Notes: generated by a model from the letters alone, not told the origin. Shown: positions 29,609-42,591, counted from the first letter of the stretch. The stretch is 64,000 nt of DNA from Luzula sylvatica (GCA_946800325.1 OX326960.1:11258893-11322892), one strand, 5' to 3'. Made by a program: numbers and translations.

Positions 29609-32600
29609 AAGAGATGGATTAAGTGGATGAATATGAACCGTTGGATTGCAAGTAATTAAACGGATGAGATTGAGAAGGAGAAGTTATGCGGATCGTTGCG
29701 TGTGAGAGGTGGGAATCCCACCGTGGGATTGACATTGAGGAAGTTTTTAGTTTGTTGCCTAATAATAGTTTGTTGCATAATAATGAACAACAATAATAGT
29801 TGTGTTAATATCAATATAATATCAAAACTAAAGTTTGATAAATATATTTAGGTGACGCTATTGTAAACACTAACATGATTACATTGAGAACGATTGTATT
29901 TTTTTTAAACAAATAACTACTATACTCTTATTTATCGTGATTGATATTTATTATACTTATATACTATTATTTATATTTTTTGTGAATCAAATCTAATCGT
30001 TCAGAAAAATTGAGAGAGATTGCCGTTGATGCAAATTTCTTTTTTCTAATATTATGAAAAATCAAATCAAATCGTTATATATTAATTTTCATATTTATAT
30101 ATATGACGTGTTACAAGTTAATTGATTTTTTATTATGATAATAAAAATTAAGAATAAAAATATTATTTACATATGAAAGATTTTATTTACGTAATTTATG
30201 GAATGTGATAAACTAATAGGTAAATAATAAATGTAAAAAATATCAATCACCGATTCATCATTAATTGGGTATAACGATAATTTGATAAATCAAAATTGAA
30301 AATATCTCTTCATTAAGTCATTTTATTTTTTGCAATAGCGTCACCCATATATTTTCGTTCTAATATAAATAACTCGTTTCAATGATGACAATAACAACAT
30401 AATATAAATGGTCACACAACATATATATGTATTAAATGATCAAATCTAAATTAATGTACATAACAACATCACATTACAAAATTTAATAATCAATAATTAA
30501 GATGACGTGCCATGAAAAATTTAGAGATAGCGTGCAATGTAAGTGGGGTAAATTTCATCTTGTTAAGTTGGGAAAATTTTAACACTAAACTTTTTTTTAT
30601 ACAAAAACAGGAATATAACCTACACGGTGTTATATACGATATGAATGTCAAAAAAAAAAAAGCTGAAGTCTATTTGACAAGCTTCTAAAATTAATTCTAA
30701 AATACCAAAAACATAAGCTATGTCCAAAAATAACAGTTCCATTTTAAAATAATCAGTGATTGGATAGTGGAAGACTTCATTGTGCAAGTAATGAACAATG
30801 TATCTATCTCTCATAATTTATGAAATAACAACGTTATCATGCCTCACGTCCCATGATATTTATGGGTAGAAAAATAATTTGAAAAATGTATCTCTCATAA
30901 CCGAGAATTCAAATAGCTGGTGTTATTAGCCTGTTCGACAGCCGAACAAATCAGCGAAAAAATTATGTTGCATGGATACGAACGTGGACACAGACAGGGT
31001 TGGTCTTGTGTTTTTTTTTTTTTAATTTGTTTTGAGGGTCACTAGTTGCTCGTTACTGAAGATATACGGATGAAAGAAAATGATATTTATGGGTAGAAAA
31101 ATAATTTGAAATATTATACGATATATGGATGAAAATTAATTTTAAACAAATACCAAAAAAGAAAAAATCTTTAGAAGGATAAATTAATTTTAATATTTTA
31201 AAAGGATAAATATGATATTTTGAACCTTTCAAGGGATTATGGGCCATGGCACTTTATACTTGGATGGATATTTTTTTGTAAGCTGATGTTTTAGTTTGTT
31301 ACATCTAATATTTGGGAATATGTTTTCCATCAAAAAAAGAAAAAAATTTAGATTATGTATCAAAATAATTTTAGATATGGATCAACATACTAGTTTGTGG
31401 GATTAGTCCTTCGTATATTGATGGGTACTTGTTAATAGGCGATACATCAATTTTCAAAATGTTTGAACTAGGACATGTCCATTGTATATAAATTTCTAAT
31501 TTCTATTAACCAGATTTATATATTTAATTACAATGGTGTTTTCTTGTACATTTCTAATTATATTGTTTTTTTTTTATGTTTTACATAACAAAATTATTTC
31601 AGAATTTGTACAATAAAAAAATGGTTAAAGAAATGATACTAATACATGCGATATACATGTTTTTACTTTTTAGTTTTCATATTTCTCTATGTACCATGTT
31701 GGAGATATTTTATATGTAAGTTAGACATTTTAGATTTGTTTTTTGTATTTATATTATTATGAAAAAGTATATGTTAATATTATCCCTGCAAAATATAGCA
31801 CTGCTATTACCATGCGCTAATGATCAATTTACACCGCAAAAATATTGCATCATAATTTTTTATAGTTTACATTATGATGACTATTTAATAATTTACATTG
31901 TCTTTGCTCCACACAATTTACTACAATAAAAATCCAAAAGACCACTTTATTTGCAATATTGATCATCCTATAAACTATTTTTTCTTATATTCAATTAGTT
32001 TGTAATATGTATTATTTTTTAATTCGATTTGAACTTAATACTTTATTTTTCAAGTGTTTGTATTGGTAGGTCAGAAGTATTCACAAGTATCGATAAGGAA
32101 CAGTAAAATATTCTTCGCAATTGTTTCAAAATAAAATATTCAGATCTTAATTGAACTTTTTTTTGTTGAAACTTTTCCAACTAACAAAATTTCTCATTTT
32201 AACTTTATTATACAAAAATATTTTATTGATTAAACAAGTTTTATTCTTAAATTCAACATTATCGCATATTTCATCTAATATATCATCCTAGCAAATATAT
32301 TACATGCCTTAAATTGGGTATTGTTGACTCGTTATTGATTTGCACTTTCATCCTTTTACAAATATCATAAGAGCTATAATTCTGGACCCGCGATCTCATT
32401 TGTGCCACCTCACAAATTTGCAAATAAAATAGTATTTGATTTTCTCTAATTTCTCGTTCATAAAAATGATAATGCAAATTGGATACAATACATCTGAATT
32501 TAACAAATTGGATATAATACATCTTAAATAGGTCACGGTTCTCGTAGCCTAATTTTATAGTGTGAAAAAAAGAAGTACTGATCATATGAGTTCGATGAAC

Positions 32601-33030
32601 TCCACATTATAAAAGAATGATTTTATGATTTTATGAGGTGTCCGGCTCTAAAAGCATGATTGGCTCAGGATATTTTTGTCAGATTTTTGCTAATCATAAA
32701 TATTTTTTTATTATTGTAAATTATGAGTTTAATCTAGCGATCAACTCAACTTTATTAGTTTCTTCTAATTTTGTGTAATTTTCTTTATGTAACGTCATCA
32801 CATTTTTTTCGCTCGTTATATTATGATATGTGATAAGTTTTGAATCATGGATTAACTATTGATATTTTATGATTTTAATTTTGTTTTATATATTTATGTA
32901 TTTATTATTTTATAATAAATTTGAGGTTGCTTTGGATGATGGGAAAGTTCCAACTTGTTGTGTTGGGTCTTGAATGTAATTGGGAAAATATAACATCTCG
33001 TCCAATCTCTCAGTTAAATATGTTTGATGT
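29609..33030. other. AT-rich non-coding stretch with old repeat blocks
   Basis: 29609-30560 continues H4-upstream sequence and is similar to 37990-38640. 30580-30830 resembles 36220-36500. 31960-32290 carries the Helitron-body words and 32478-32710 the repeated block of 27219. I see no gene, no RNA gene and no clear element ends. Confidence 0.55.
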
Positions 33031-33574
33031 GTTAATCGCAATGTTACAGAAATCGCTAGGCGCTAGTCGGGCGGACGGACACCGTCTAGCGCCTAGAGGG
33101 ATTAATCGGGGATTAATCGGATCTAGGCAGATTTGTAATTTTACATAGTTTTTGTCATTTTTTTAATTTTTATATATTATAATTTGTGCTATAATTTTTT
33201 ATACTAAAAATAATGTATATTGATTTATTTAAAACAACGTCCAAAGAAATCATAACATGAAATCTACATTTTAATTTATTTAAAACAACGTCCAAACAAA
33301 TTGTAACATGAAATCTACAAAATACCATTAATACAAATTCAAATAAATCACAAAATAAAATTACTAAAAATAGAAATAAGAAAGGAAATGAGTTGTGGGT
33401 CTTAATAAAAAATTAAAAATAAAAAATAAAAAAATTGGCCTTGGCGGACCTAGGCGGAATTATTCGGGCCTAGACAGGAACGCCTAGGCTAAACGTGGGC
33501 GTTTTCCCAACGCCTAGCGCCTAGGCGCTGCCTAGGCGGCCGCCTAGACCGATTTTTAGAACATTGGTTAATCG
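33031..33574. mobile_element. hAT-type MITE with 8-bp TSD
   Basis: Element 33039-33566 (528 bp). Left end caatgttacagaaatcgctag; right end, read inward on the minus strand, caatgttctaaaaatcggtc, so the termini are inverted repeats. GTTAATCG flanks it at 33031-33038 and 33567-33574, an 8-bp TSD as made by hAT transposases. The subterminal parts are rich in cgcctaggcg words in both orientations; the centre is AT-rich. No transposase, hence non-autonomous. Confidence 0.9.
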
Positions 33575-34169
33575 ATGATGTTTAAATGAATTAATTATAT
33601 CATAATTTAATAATTCAATTGATTGATTCAATTAAGGATTGAATGATTCAATCAATGAATCTAATCAATTCATTTAAATATTATCTATTGACTCATCAAA
33701 AATATTTAATTGAGTTTGGGAAACACTATATCAAACCCCAATGTAATTATACCTGACGATAATGTGACAACCATGCAATGTATATCATAAAAAAAAAAAG
33801 TTAAAAATATTCAATGGTTCACATGAATTGCATCCAATGAAACAGAGTAGTGTGGCCAATGGACTAGTCAAAGAATGTTTGAAGCTTTAAAGGAAGTAAC
33901 TACAAGAAATTTAATTAAATCAAAATTTCATTTTGTAATTTATTAATTTCATGACTGTGTTATTTTTTTCAATACAATGCTGCTTGTTTTTGGCTGCCAT
34001 GTAAGAATATTTTCTGAATCTCCAGAGTTATCTCTTTTTGGTTGTATTGATTTAGAGATGTAAACCAGCGATTTCAGCATAACAAAGTGACTACAATACC
34101 TAAAAATAGTCAAATTTATTAGATAGCAACAAATCACAGAATTAAAACAATAATATGAAGTTTTTAATC
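33575..34169. repeat. MATH-BTB 3'-flank
   Basis: Shares 33790-34169 with 24107-24520 and 27780-28000. No gene. Confidence 0.6.
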
Positions 34170-34505
34170 GATCTGAATTATTTGCGAGCTCTTTAAGAAT
34201 ATAAGAACATCTTCGAGCTAAATGTTCAAATTCCTCGATTCTCATTACTGCTGCGAGAATCTTCACATCCATCTTTTGTGATAACTTCATTTCTCAAATT
34301 AACTTCAATCGCGCTATTTCAGTTCGATCAGCAGTTACAAGTAAATGTTGGTAAATTATCTTTGTATCTTATAAGAATAGTTTCTTCCAACTTAGGTATT
34401 GTATCGGATTATACATGAAATCGAGTAAAAAACCTAAACACATCATCTTTAATATCTTCAAGTTTTATGTTTTCTATTGATCTCTCCAAAAGCTGAGGTG
34501 TTTAC
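34170..34505 (-). pseudogene. MATH-BTB fragment (BTB to BACK)
   Basis: Minus strand pieces: ERSIENIKLEDI (with GAA where the larger relic has TAA), DDVFR, SDTIPKLEET, HLLVTADRTEIARLKLI followed by a stop, EMKLSQKMDVKI, LAAVMRIEEFEHLARRCSYILKELANN. Frames change several times and the AEQHKCPQLK region is deleted as in the fragment at 21873. MATH domain absent; the 5' side joins H4 3'-flank sequence at about 34505. Confidence 0.8.
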
Positions 34506-34934
34506 AATCAATGTTGCAAATAGCATCCCATTTTGGATTATTCAGTTTGAATCAATTTATTAACTTCAGATTATTGTTTCAACTCTGTGTTTTTTGCATT
34601 TTGTTGCTACTTCTTCGCTGAAACTCTCTCTGTTTAAGAATTATGCAATATATTTTAACTTTTTTTAGGTATCAGTCTATCGATCTATTATGTTGAACTT
34701 GTTTAACCTCTCTAAATCAATAGAACAAAATGAGACCAGCCCTAGAGATTCAAACTCAAAGCAATATTCACGACATAAATTATGAAATAAATCAATTACA
34801 GACGTAAATTTTGATTTAATTCAATTTCTTCTATCAAAACAGAAAAACATATGTACACATTTAAGTCATCCTGTAATTGACAATCGAATAAAGAATTCCT
34901 AGACTAAATAATCCATTAGATTTAGAGCCACAGC
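34506..34934. repeat. H4 3'-flank block
   Basis: Closely similar to 16190-16562. No gene. Confidence 0.7.
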
Positions 34935-35553
34935 TCAACCACCAAATCAAGATGACGAGATTCCTCCTTGCCTTTTCAGAGCATAAACCACATTCCTAGA
35001 CTAAATAATCACTGAGAGCATGCTCTGCGTACGTAACATCATTTCTAATCAGGTTCTCAAGAAATATCTGGAAGCATCTTCTTTGATCAGACTTTTCCCA
35101 CGACCAGACATTGTTGAAGAAGAAATTGGTCTGTAATTGAAGAACAATAATCAAATTAAGCTGTTAGTATCAATATTTCAAAAGATTAGGAAACTTAATT
35201 CGAGTAGAGAAAAGAAGTATTACCTTGAAGCAACGACTTGTTTCTTCATAGATCAAACCGCTGATCCGCTCAACACCACCAAGTCATGACAATCGGCGAA
35301 TTTGTGGATTGGTGAATCCATGGGCGTGATCTGGAAGCTCCTTCTTGTGCCTCCACTTTGATCCGACATTGATGAAGAATAATTAGGCTGTAATTGAAGA
35401 ACGATAATCAAATTAAGCTGTTAATCGTCGATATTTCAAAAGATAAAGAAGCTTGATTTGAGTAAAGGAAGGAAGCAATACCTTGTGAGAAAGCAAGCCA
35501 TGGAGAAGGAGAGAGTGAAATGAAAACCTGCAGTCCAAAGTGAGGAAGAAAGA
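34935..35553 (-). pseudogene. Histone H4 three-exon chimera 10/11
   Basis: Minus strand: 5'-UTR exon (about 35553-35482), intron 35481-35388 (94 bp, GT...AG), exon 35387-35224 with ATG 35369-35367 and the stretch GGVERISGLIYEET up to Lys79, intron 35223-35131 (93 bp, GT...AG), exon 35130-34935 with MSGRGK start (ATG 35111-35109), a jump to [16 protein letters not shown]-like, VYALKRQ and the FGG end (stop 34937-34935). The last exon carries the same cctagactaaataatc replacement of KTVTAMD as H4 pseudogene 4, which proves common descent. Frame broken. Confidence 0.88.
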
Positions 35554-35563
35554 GGTGGGTGGA

Positions 35564-35575
35564 GGTTATTTATGG
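35564..35575 (-). promoter_or_regulatory. TATA-like box of H4 chimera 10/11
   Basis: CCATAAATAACC on the minus strand, the best TATA match among the H4 copies, about 30-40 bases before the expected transcription start. Confidence 0.5.
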
Positions 35576-37342
35576 AGGAGATGGATTCGGTGGATCAATA
35601 TGATGCGTTGGATTGCAAGTAATTAGACGGAAGAGATTGACAAGGAGAAGTTATGCGGATGGATGACTGTGCGAGAGGTGGGACTGGGATTGAGGGAAGT
35701 TATTATTAGTTTGTTGCCTAATTATGAACAAAAACGGATTATTGAGAATTATCAATTAACCGTTGTTTTCAGTGAGGTCCCTATTATAAACAAACAACAG
35801 GATTGGATCATATTGGCCTGAATTTGATAAAAAAAAAAAAAAAAATTATTGAAAGTTTGTTCACAATAATTCATTAATCGAGTACTAGATATGAACACAA
35901 GTAACCATACGACTTGTGTACTCGCTACATGCAATTAATGATTTAGTATTGATAAATTTATTTATTCATCCGAAATGCAATGCAAATTAGATAGAAATAA
36001 CAATTTTTAAAATTAAATATAATATCAAAATTTAATTAAACCAAAATATAATTAACAATTATTTAACTTCGTGTGGTATTTTTAAATTTACAATTTCAAA
36101 AATAATAATATTATTTTATATATGTTTATAAGTAAGAAGTTTTTTATATTCAATAGATAAACTATTTTTCTCGGTCTTGTTAAGTTTTGAAAAAATGAAT
36201 ATTAAAGTTGTTGTAAGCAAAAACATGAATATAACATACACGGTATTATATATGATTATAACTATTATAAATTAAAAAAAATACATAATATATTCACAAA
36301 TTCAAATTAAATAAAACGTATGTATGAACAATATTGATATGCATGTTAAAAGAAAAAGAAAAATCCAAGTCAGTATATATGACGAGAGCTTCTAAAATTT
36401 AAGTTGTAAAAGTACAAATAACATAACCTACGCCCAAAATTAATACAATGTCTTATATTAAAGTATATATATTGATTGAATAGTTAATGTACAGAAAATT
36501 GATATGTGATAAATAATTAATACTAACAATTTTTTGTATTAAATAATCAAATATATACAACGTGTGTGTCAAAAGAAATTAACAGAATTTTATATTTCTT
36601 GTCTTGTGGAGATTACATTTAGTATAAAATGTCTTGTTTTAATTGTACGATTTGGATTTTAAATATAAAATCTAAATATAATATAAAACAGTTTGATGAG
36701 AAGACTTAAAAATTATTGGTAAACCATGACATGCAAATAATTACATAGAATAAGATTTTAAAAAATCTAACAAAAAATTAACCAATGAGATCAAACAACA
36801 TACCCGATCTAACGATTCAAATTAAGATATATTATAGACATGGTCAAAGAATCAATCATAAATTAAATTATATGATGAAACCAAATTATAAAATTTAATA
36901 ATCAATTATTGTGATGAGGTGACATCATCAGAAAGTTTAGAGACGGCGCGAATGTAAGTGAGATAAATTTCATAAATGGAGAAATGAAATACGGATAATT
37001 ACTTCAATCATGAACTTAGAAACGAAATACGAATTATTTACAATATGTAACATGATTTTATGAAGAAAAAAATTAATAACAAAAATTATATCATTCAACC
37101 ATGAGACTTTGGAGGACCAAGTATATTTTTAATATTTTATCATTTCGATTTCTAGAGATTCAAAGCAATATTCAAGACACAAATTATGAAATAAATCAAT
37201 TACAAACTTAAATTTTGATTTAATTCAATTTCTTGTATTGTATTAAAACAAAAAAAAAACATATTTACACATTTAAGTCATCTTATAATTGACAATTGAA
37301 TAAAGAATCCCAAGACTAAATCATCCATTAAATCTAGAGCCA
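35576..37342. repeat. H4 upstream block, shared with 17044-18900
   Basis: Runs parallel to 17044-18058 and 18341-18800 without the 272-bp insertion. At about 37155 it switches to H4 3'-flank sequence. No gene. Confidence 0.75.
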
Positions 37343-37895
37343 CAGCTCCAAATCAAGACGAGCATGCTCTGTGTCACTGTGTGCCTAAATAATCAGGTTC
37401 TTCATTGATCAAATCGCAGATCCGCTCAACGCCACCATGTCATGCCAATCGGCGAATGCTAGATTGGTGAATCCACGGGGATTATCTCGAAGCTCCTTCT
37501 TGTGCCTCCTCTTTGATCAGACTTTTTCCACGACCCGACATTGTTGAAGAAGAAATTGGCCTGTAATTGAAGAACAATAATCAAATTAAGCTGTTAGTAT
37601 CGATATTTCAAAAGATTAAGAAACTTAATTAGAGTTGAGAAAAGAAGTAATACCTTGAAGCCACGACATGTTTCTTCATAGATCAAACCGCTGATCCGCT
37701 CAACGCCACCATGTGCGTTATCAGAAAGCACCTTCTTGTTCCTCCTCTTTGATCCGACATTGTTGAAGAAGAAATTAGCCTGTAATTGAAGAACGATAAT
37801 CAAATTAAGATGTTAGTCTTCAATATTTCAAAATGATCAAGAAATTTAATTTCAGTAAAGAAAAGAAGAAATGCCTTGAGAGAAAAGCAAGCGAC
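37343..37895 (-). pseudogene. Histone H4 chimera 12/13, promoterless
   Basis: Minus strand: short 5'-UTR exon (37895-37875), intron 37874-37780 with GC instead of GT at the donor, exon 37779-37654 with ATG 37760-37758 and a deletion that joins SDNAH directly to GGVERISGLIYEET, intron 37653-37561 (93 bp, GT...AG), exon 37560-37343 with ATG 37541-37539 and H4 pieces to VERI and part of HA; the IFLENVIRD region and the stop are lost. The UTR exon runs directly into cccgttggat, so the TATA region is deleted. Confidence 0.82.
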
Positions 37896-38922
37896 CCGTT
37901 GGATATAACCCGTTGGATTGCAAGTAATTAGACGGATGAGATTGACAAGGAGAAGTTATGCGTGCGAGAGGTGGGAATCCCACCGTGGGATTGAGGCAAG
38001 TTATTATTAGTTTGTTGCCTAATTATGAACACCAACGAATTATTGAATTTAAGGATGCCTTTAATGATGATAATGAACAACAATAATAGTTGTGTTAATA
38101 TAATATAATACCAAAATGAAAGTTTGATAAATATATTTGAATGACGTTATTGCAGGAATTAACATTACTAAATTGAGAACGATTATATTTTTTTTAATTA
38201 ATTAATTATTATACATTTATTTATGGTCATTGATATTTATTATATTTATATATTATTATTTATATGTTTTATGAATCATGCAAAAAAAAATTCTAATATT
38301 ATGAAAAATCAAATCAAATCAATATATATTAATTTTCATATGTATGACATGTGACAATTTAATTGTTTTTTCATTATGATAAAAAACAAATTAGAATAAA
38401 AATATTTTTTATATAAGAAATATTTTATTTACATAACTTATGGACTGTGAAAAACTAATAGATAAATATAAAAAATATTAATCATCGATTCATCATTAAT
38501 AGAATATAACGGTCATTTGATAAACCAAAAGTGAAATAACTCTAAATTAAATCATTTTATTTCTTACAATAACGTCATCTATATATTTTTCGTTCTAATA
38601 CAAATAATCCATTTCAATGATGTCACTAACAACATAATATAAAAATAAAATTAGTTTTCATTATATTAATCACATCTTATCATTATAACTCGTACCCTCT
38701 TGCATATATTTCGGTAATTTTTATGTTATGATAGAAAATAACTTGTTTTGTCAAATATTAATAGATTAATGCAACTAATGCAATAAAATTGATGGACAAT
38801 ATATGATGAATACCATATTTTACGAAAAAAATGACCACACGACTCATTACGTGCAATTAATGATATAGTACTAATAAAAAAAATATTCATCTGAAATGCA
38901 ATGTAAATTAAACATAAATATC
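37896..38922. other. AT-rich non-coding stretch
   Basis: H4-upstream type sequence similar to 29640-30400. No gene. Confidence 0.5.
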
Positions 38923-39352
38923 TAGGAATGTTCATTCGGTCGGTTCGGTTCAAACCGAACCGAATAAGACCAAGCTAATTTAAACTAAACCCAAACTAAA
39001 GTCAAACTGAATCGAGTAAACCGAACTATTATTCCATTGAACGAATAAAAAAACATTACAACTTTAAAATATAAATAAATTAAAGACAAAACCATAATTT
39101 AATAGTAAAAAATATAAAAATGTATTAGTTTATTAGTTTACAAGATTATTATATTTTTTTTCATATTTTTAACATTTATTTATTAAAAAATATGAAAATG
39201 AGATGTTATTCGGTCGGTTCGGTTTAACCGGTTCAAAGCTCTAAAACCGAACCGATCCGAATAAACCGAAAAATACTATTTTTCAACCGAAGTCAAACAA
39301 AATAAATCGAAAAACTGAACCGATTAAATCGAACAATATCATATTTTTGAAA
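38923..39352. repeat. hAT-like CGGTTCGGTT-rich repeat, copy 2
   Basis: Starts taggaatgttcattcggtcg, a terminus type common in plant hAT elements, and holds ggttcggtt words in both orientations. The right part matches 534-848. Bases 38915-38922 (taaatatc) do not repeat after any right end I can define, so the element borders remain open. Confidence 0.5.
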
Positions 39353-39829
39353 TATCAAATTTTCAAATAATATCAAAATTTGATTATTTAAAATTATATT
39401 TAATAATTATTTAACCTCGTGTGGCATTTTTGAATTTACAACTTCAAAAATAATAATATTATTGCATATATGTTTATAAAAATAAAAATTTGTTTATATT
39501 TTAATAGATAAACTATTATTTTCATTTTTGTTAGGTTGGCAAAATTTTAACACTTAAAGTTTTTTTTAATAAAAAAGAGAAATATAACCTGCACGGTATT
39601 ATATATGGGTTTAAATTTCTTATATAATATGTTCACAAATTCAAATTAAAGAAGACGTGTGTACTAACTATAATGATAATCAATATCAAAATTAATGATT
39701 TGTGAGTGATTTAAAATCACAATCGTAAAATTAAGTTTAAATATAATCATAATTATCGTTCATGTTATAAATTATATATATTTATAGCTAAAAAGTAAGT
39801 TAAGTTATGGTAATATAGTATTCGTTTTA
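39353..39829. other. AT-rich stretch
   Basis: H4-upstream type words (tatatgtttataaaaa, ataacctgcacggtatt). No gene. Confidence 0.45.
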
Positions 39830-40016
39830 ATATCCGTAAAATAACCGTATCTGTATCCGTATACGATAATATCCGAACTGTATCCTTATTTGTTTATCAT
39901 CAGAACCGTATTCGGATCCGGGTAATTCCGTATCCGAATCGTATCCGAAAAAAAAATATGGGTATGAATCTGATATGACCACTATCCGAATCATTTCCGA
40001 ACCATTGACATCCCTA
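39830..40016. repeat. TATCCG-rich repeat ending accattgacatccc
   Basis: About 15 loose copies of (cc)gtatccgaa followed by ccattgacatcccta, which read inward is taGGGATGTCAATGG, a word frequent at hAT-like termini. It might be the other end of the element starting at 38923, but the flanks do not match. Confidence 0.45.
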
Positions 40017-40025
40017 TATTGAAAA

Positions 40026-40326
<301 letters not shown>

Positions 40327-40332
40327 TCCCTC

Positions 40333-40461
<129 letters not shown>

Positions 40462-41975
40462 GGTCCGCCAATTATGACGATTTTTTATACTTGGATGCGT
40501 ACTATTTTTGTAAGTTTAAGTTTTAGTTTGTTACTTCTGATACTAAATTATTCGTAAGTTTCAATAGACGGAGGACAAACGAATTTTTCCTATTTATTCG
40601 TTCTTTTTTGTTTTGCTTCAAAAATAAATTGGATTATGTATCGAACTATTTCTAGATTTTGATCAGTATACTAGTTCGGCTTAGGCCTTCATATATTGAT
40701 GTTATGGCCCATGGATGGACATACTTTTATATGTAGATTAGCAAGTTTATATTTGTTTTTCCTAATATTGTTTTGTAATTTACATTATTATACATAGAAA
40801 AAGTATATGATAATATTATCCCTGCACAATATTGCATCAATTTGCACCGTAAAAACGTTGCATCACGGATTTTCATAATTATCTTTCGCTACACACAATC
40901 GTTAACACAGAAATCCAAAATACTTAAAACTATTTTTTTTTCTTAAATTCAATTATCTAGCTATATATGTCATTTTTTTTTATTTCGATTTCAAATTAAA
41001 AACTTAATTTTTCAAGTGTTTATATTTGTACATCAAAAGAAATTGATAAACATAAAAATAAAATATTTGTAATTATTTCAAAATAAAATATTCGTAATTA
41101 TATCGAAATAAAATATCGAGATCTTAATTGAATTCTTTTTTAAAAAACTCTTCCAACTACGACATTTCTCAATTTAATCATATTATAAAATTTTATTTTA
41201 TTCGTTAAACAAGTTATATTTTTTAATTCAATAATATCTCCATAATCCTATCAAATATATTAGATGCATTGACATTTCCGGTAAACTTTAGTGAACACTT
41301 TCATATGGATGTGTATTCTCATAAAAACTATGATCCGGGCCATATCTCATCGGGAGCCAGATAAATTGTCCGAGTCTTTTTCAAAGTCTCATACGAGTAA
41401 TTTTCAACACGAGATCGGCAAGTGCAAGCATGTATGCAAACAAATAGTATTTGATTTTCTTTGATTTCTCGTTTCTAAAAGATGATAAAATAAATTGAAT
41501 ATAATGCATCTAAAATTTATCAAATTGTATTGAATACATCTTAAATAGGCTATCATTCTCTTCGAACATAATTTTATTGTGGAAAATATTTATGATCAGG
41601 TGATTTTGATGAGCTCCCATTTTGAATGAATGCTTTAATTTTTTTTTTTTTTTTTTTTTTTTTTTGCGGAGTGTATGGCTCTGAAAGCATGATTGGCACA
41701 GGACATTTCGTAATATTATTGTTAAATCATAAATAAAGTTTTGTATTCCTATTAATTATGAACTTAATCTAGAGATTAACTCAAATTTTATTTTATTTTC
41801 AGTTTTGTACAATTTCTTAGTTTTCTTAGTGTCACGTTATTACAATTATTTCATTCATTAGATTATGATATGTGATAAATCTGAAACCCTCCAATAAAAA
41901 AATTTATATGGACAACCATACAAAAAACATGATAGAAAATAAAGGTTCAAAATATCCAATGATTCAGATGAAATT
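40462..41975. other. AT-rich repeat blocks up to the duplication junction
   Basis: 41040-41270 carries Helitron-body words, 41499-41750 the block of 27219 with a T27 run at 41639-41665 not present in sister copies, and 41880-41970 the MATH-BTB 3'-flank (ggacaaccatacaaa, ttcaaaatatccaatgattc). It stops at 41975, where unit 2 begins. No gene. Confidence 0.6.
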
Positions 41976-42303
41976 ACAACTTGTTTCTTCAAAGATCAAA
42001 CAGCTGATCCCCTCAACACCACTAAGTCATGCCAATCAGCGAATTGCTGGATTGGTGAATAAGTGTGCGTTATTAGAAAGCACCTTCTTGTTCCTCCTCT
42101 TTGATTCGACATTGTTGAAGAAGAAATAAGGCTGTAATTGAAGAACGATAATCAAATTAAGCTATTAATCGTCGATATTTCAAAAGATAAAGAAACTTGA
42201 ATTGAGTAAAGGAAGGAAGCCATACCTTGTGAGAAAGCAAGCCCTGGAGAAGGAGAGAATGAAATGAAAACCTGCAGTCCAAAGTGAGGAAGAAGGCGAT
42301 CGG
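41976..42303 (-). pseudogene. Histone H4 chimera 2, copy 2 (cut)
   Basis: Contains the 5'-UTR exon (42303-42226), intron 42225-42132 and the middle exon from 42131 down to the junction at 41976, where H4 homology stops within the codons after YEET. The last exon with the H4 C-terminus is missing because the duplication begins inside this exon. Confidence 0.85.
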
Positions 42304-42333
42304 TGGGGGGTTACTTATGGGGGGTTACTTATG

Positions 42334-42591
42334 GCGATCGGCGAATTTGTGGATTGGTGAATCCATGGGCGTGATCTGGAAGCTCCTTCTTGTGCCTCCA
42401 CTTTGATCCGACATTGATGAAGAATAATTAAGCTGTAATTGAAGAACCATAATCAAATTAAGCTATTAATCGTCGATATTTCAAAAGATAAAGAAACTTG
42501 ATTTGAGTAAAGGAAGGAAGCAATACCTTGTAAGAAAGCAAGCGAGGGAGAAGGAGAGAATGAAATGAAAACCTGCAGTCCAAAGTGAGGA
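42334..42591 (-). pseudogene. Histone H4 fragment 3, copy 2
   Basis: Identical arrangement to 7628-7885: exon with ATG 42414-42412, intron 42526-42433, 5'-UTR exon. The doubled TATA-like element lies at 42307-42335 and the TATA-like box of this fragment at 42609-42620. Confidence 0.8.

Noticed and set aside
29609..33030. Search for tRNA, rRNA or other RNA genes in the long gene-free stretches
   Set aside because: No cloverleaf with conserved A and B boxes and no rRNA sequence could be recognised by eye here or elsewhere in the window.
38923..40016. One complete hAT element from tagga (38923) to tccct (40016)
   Set aside because: The two ends look related, but the 8 bases on either side (taaatatc and tattgaaa) do not match, so I list the parts separately.
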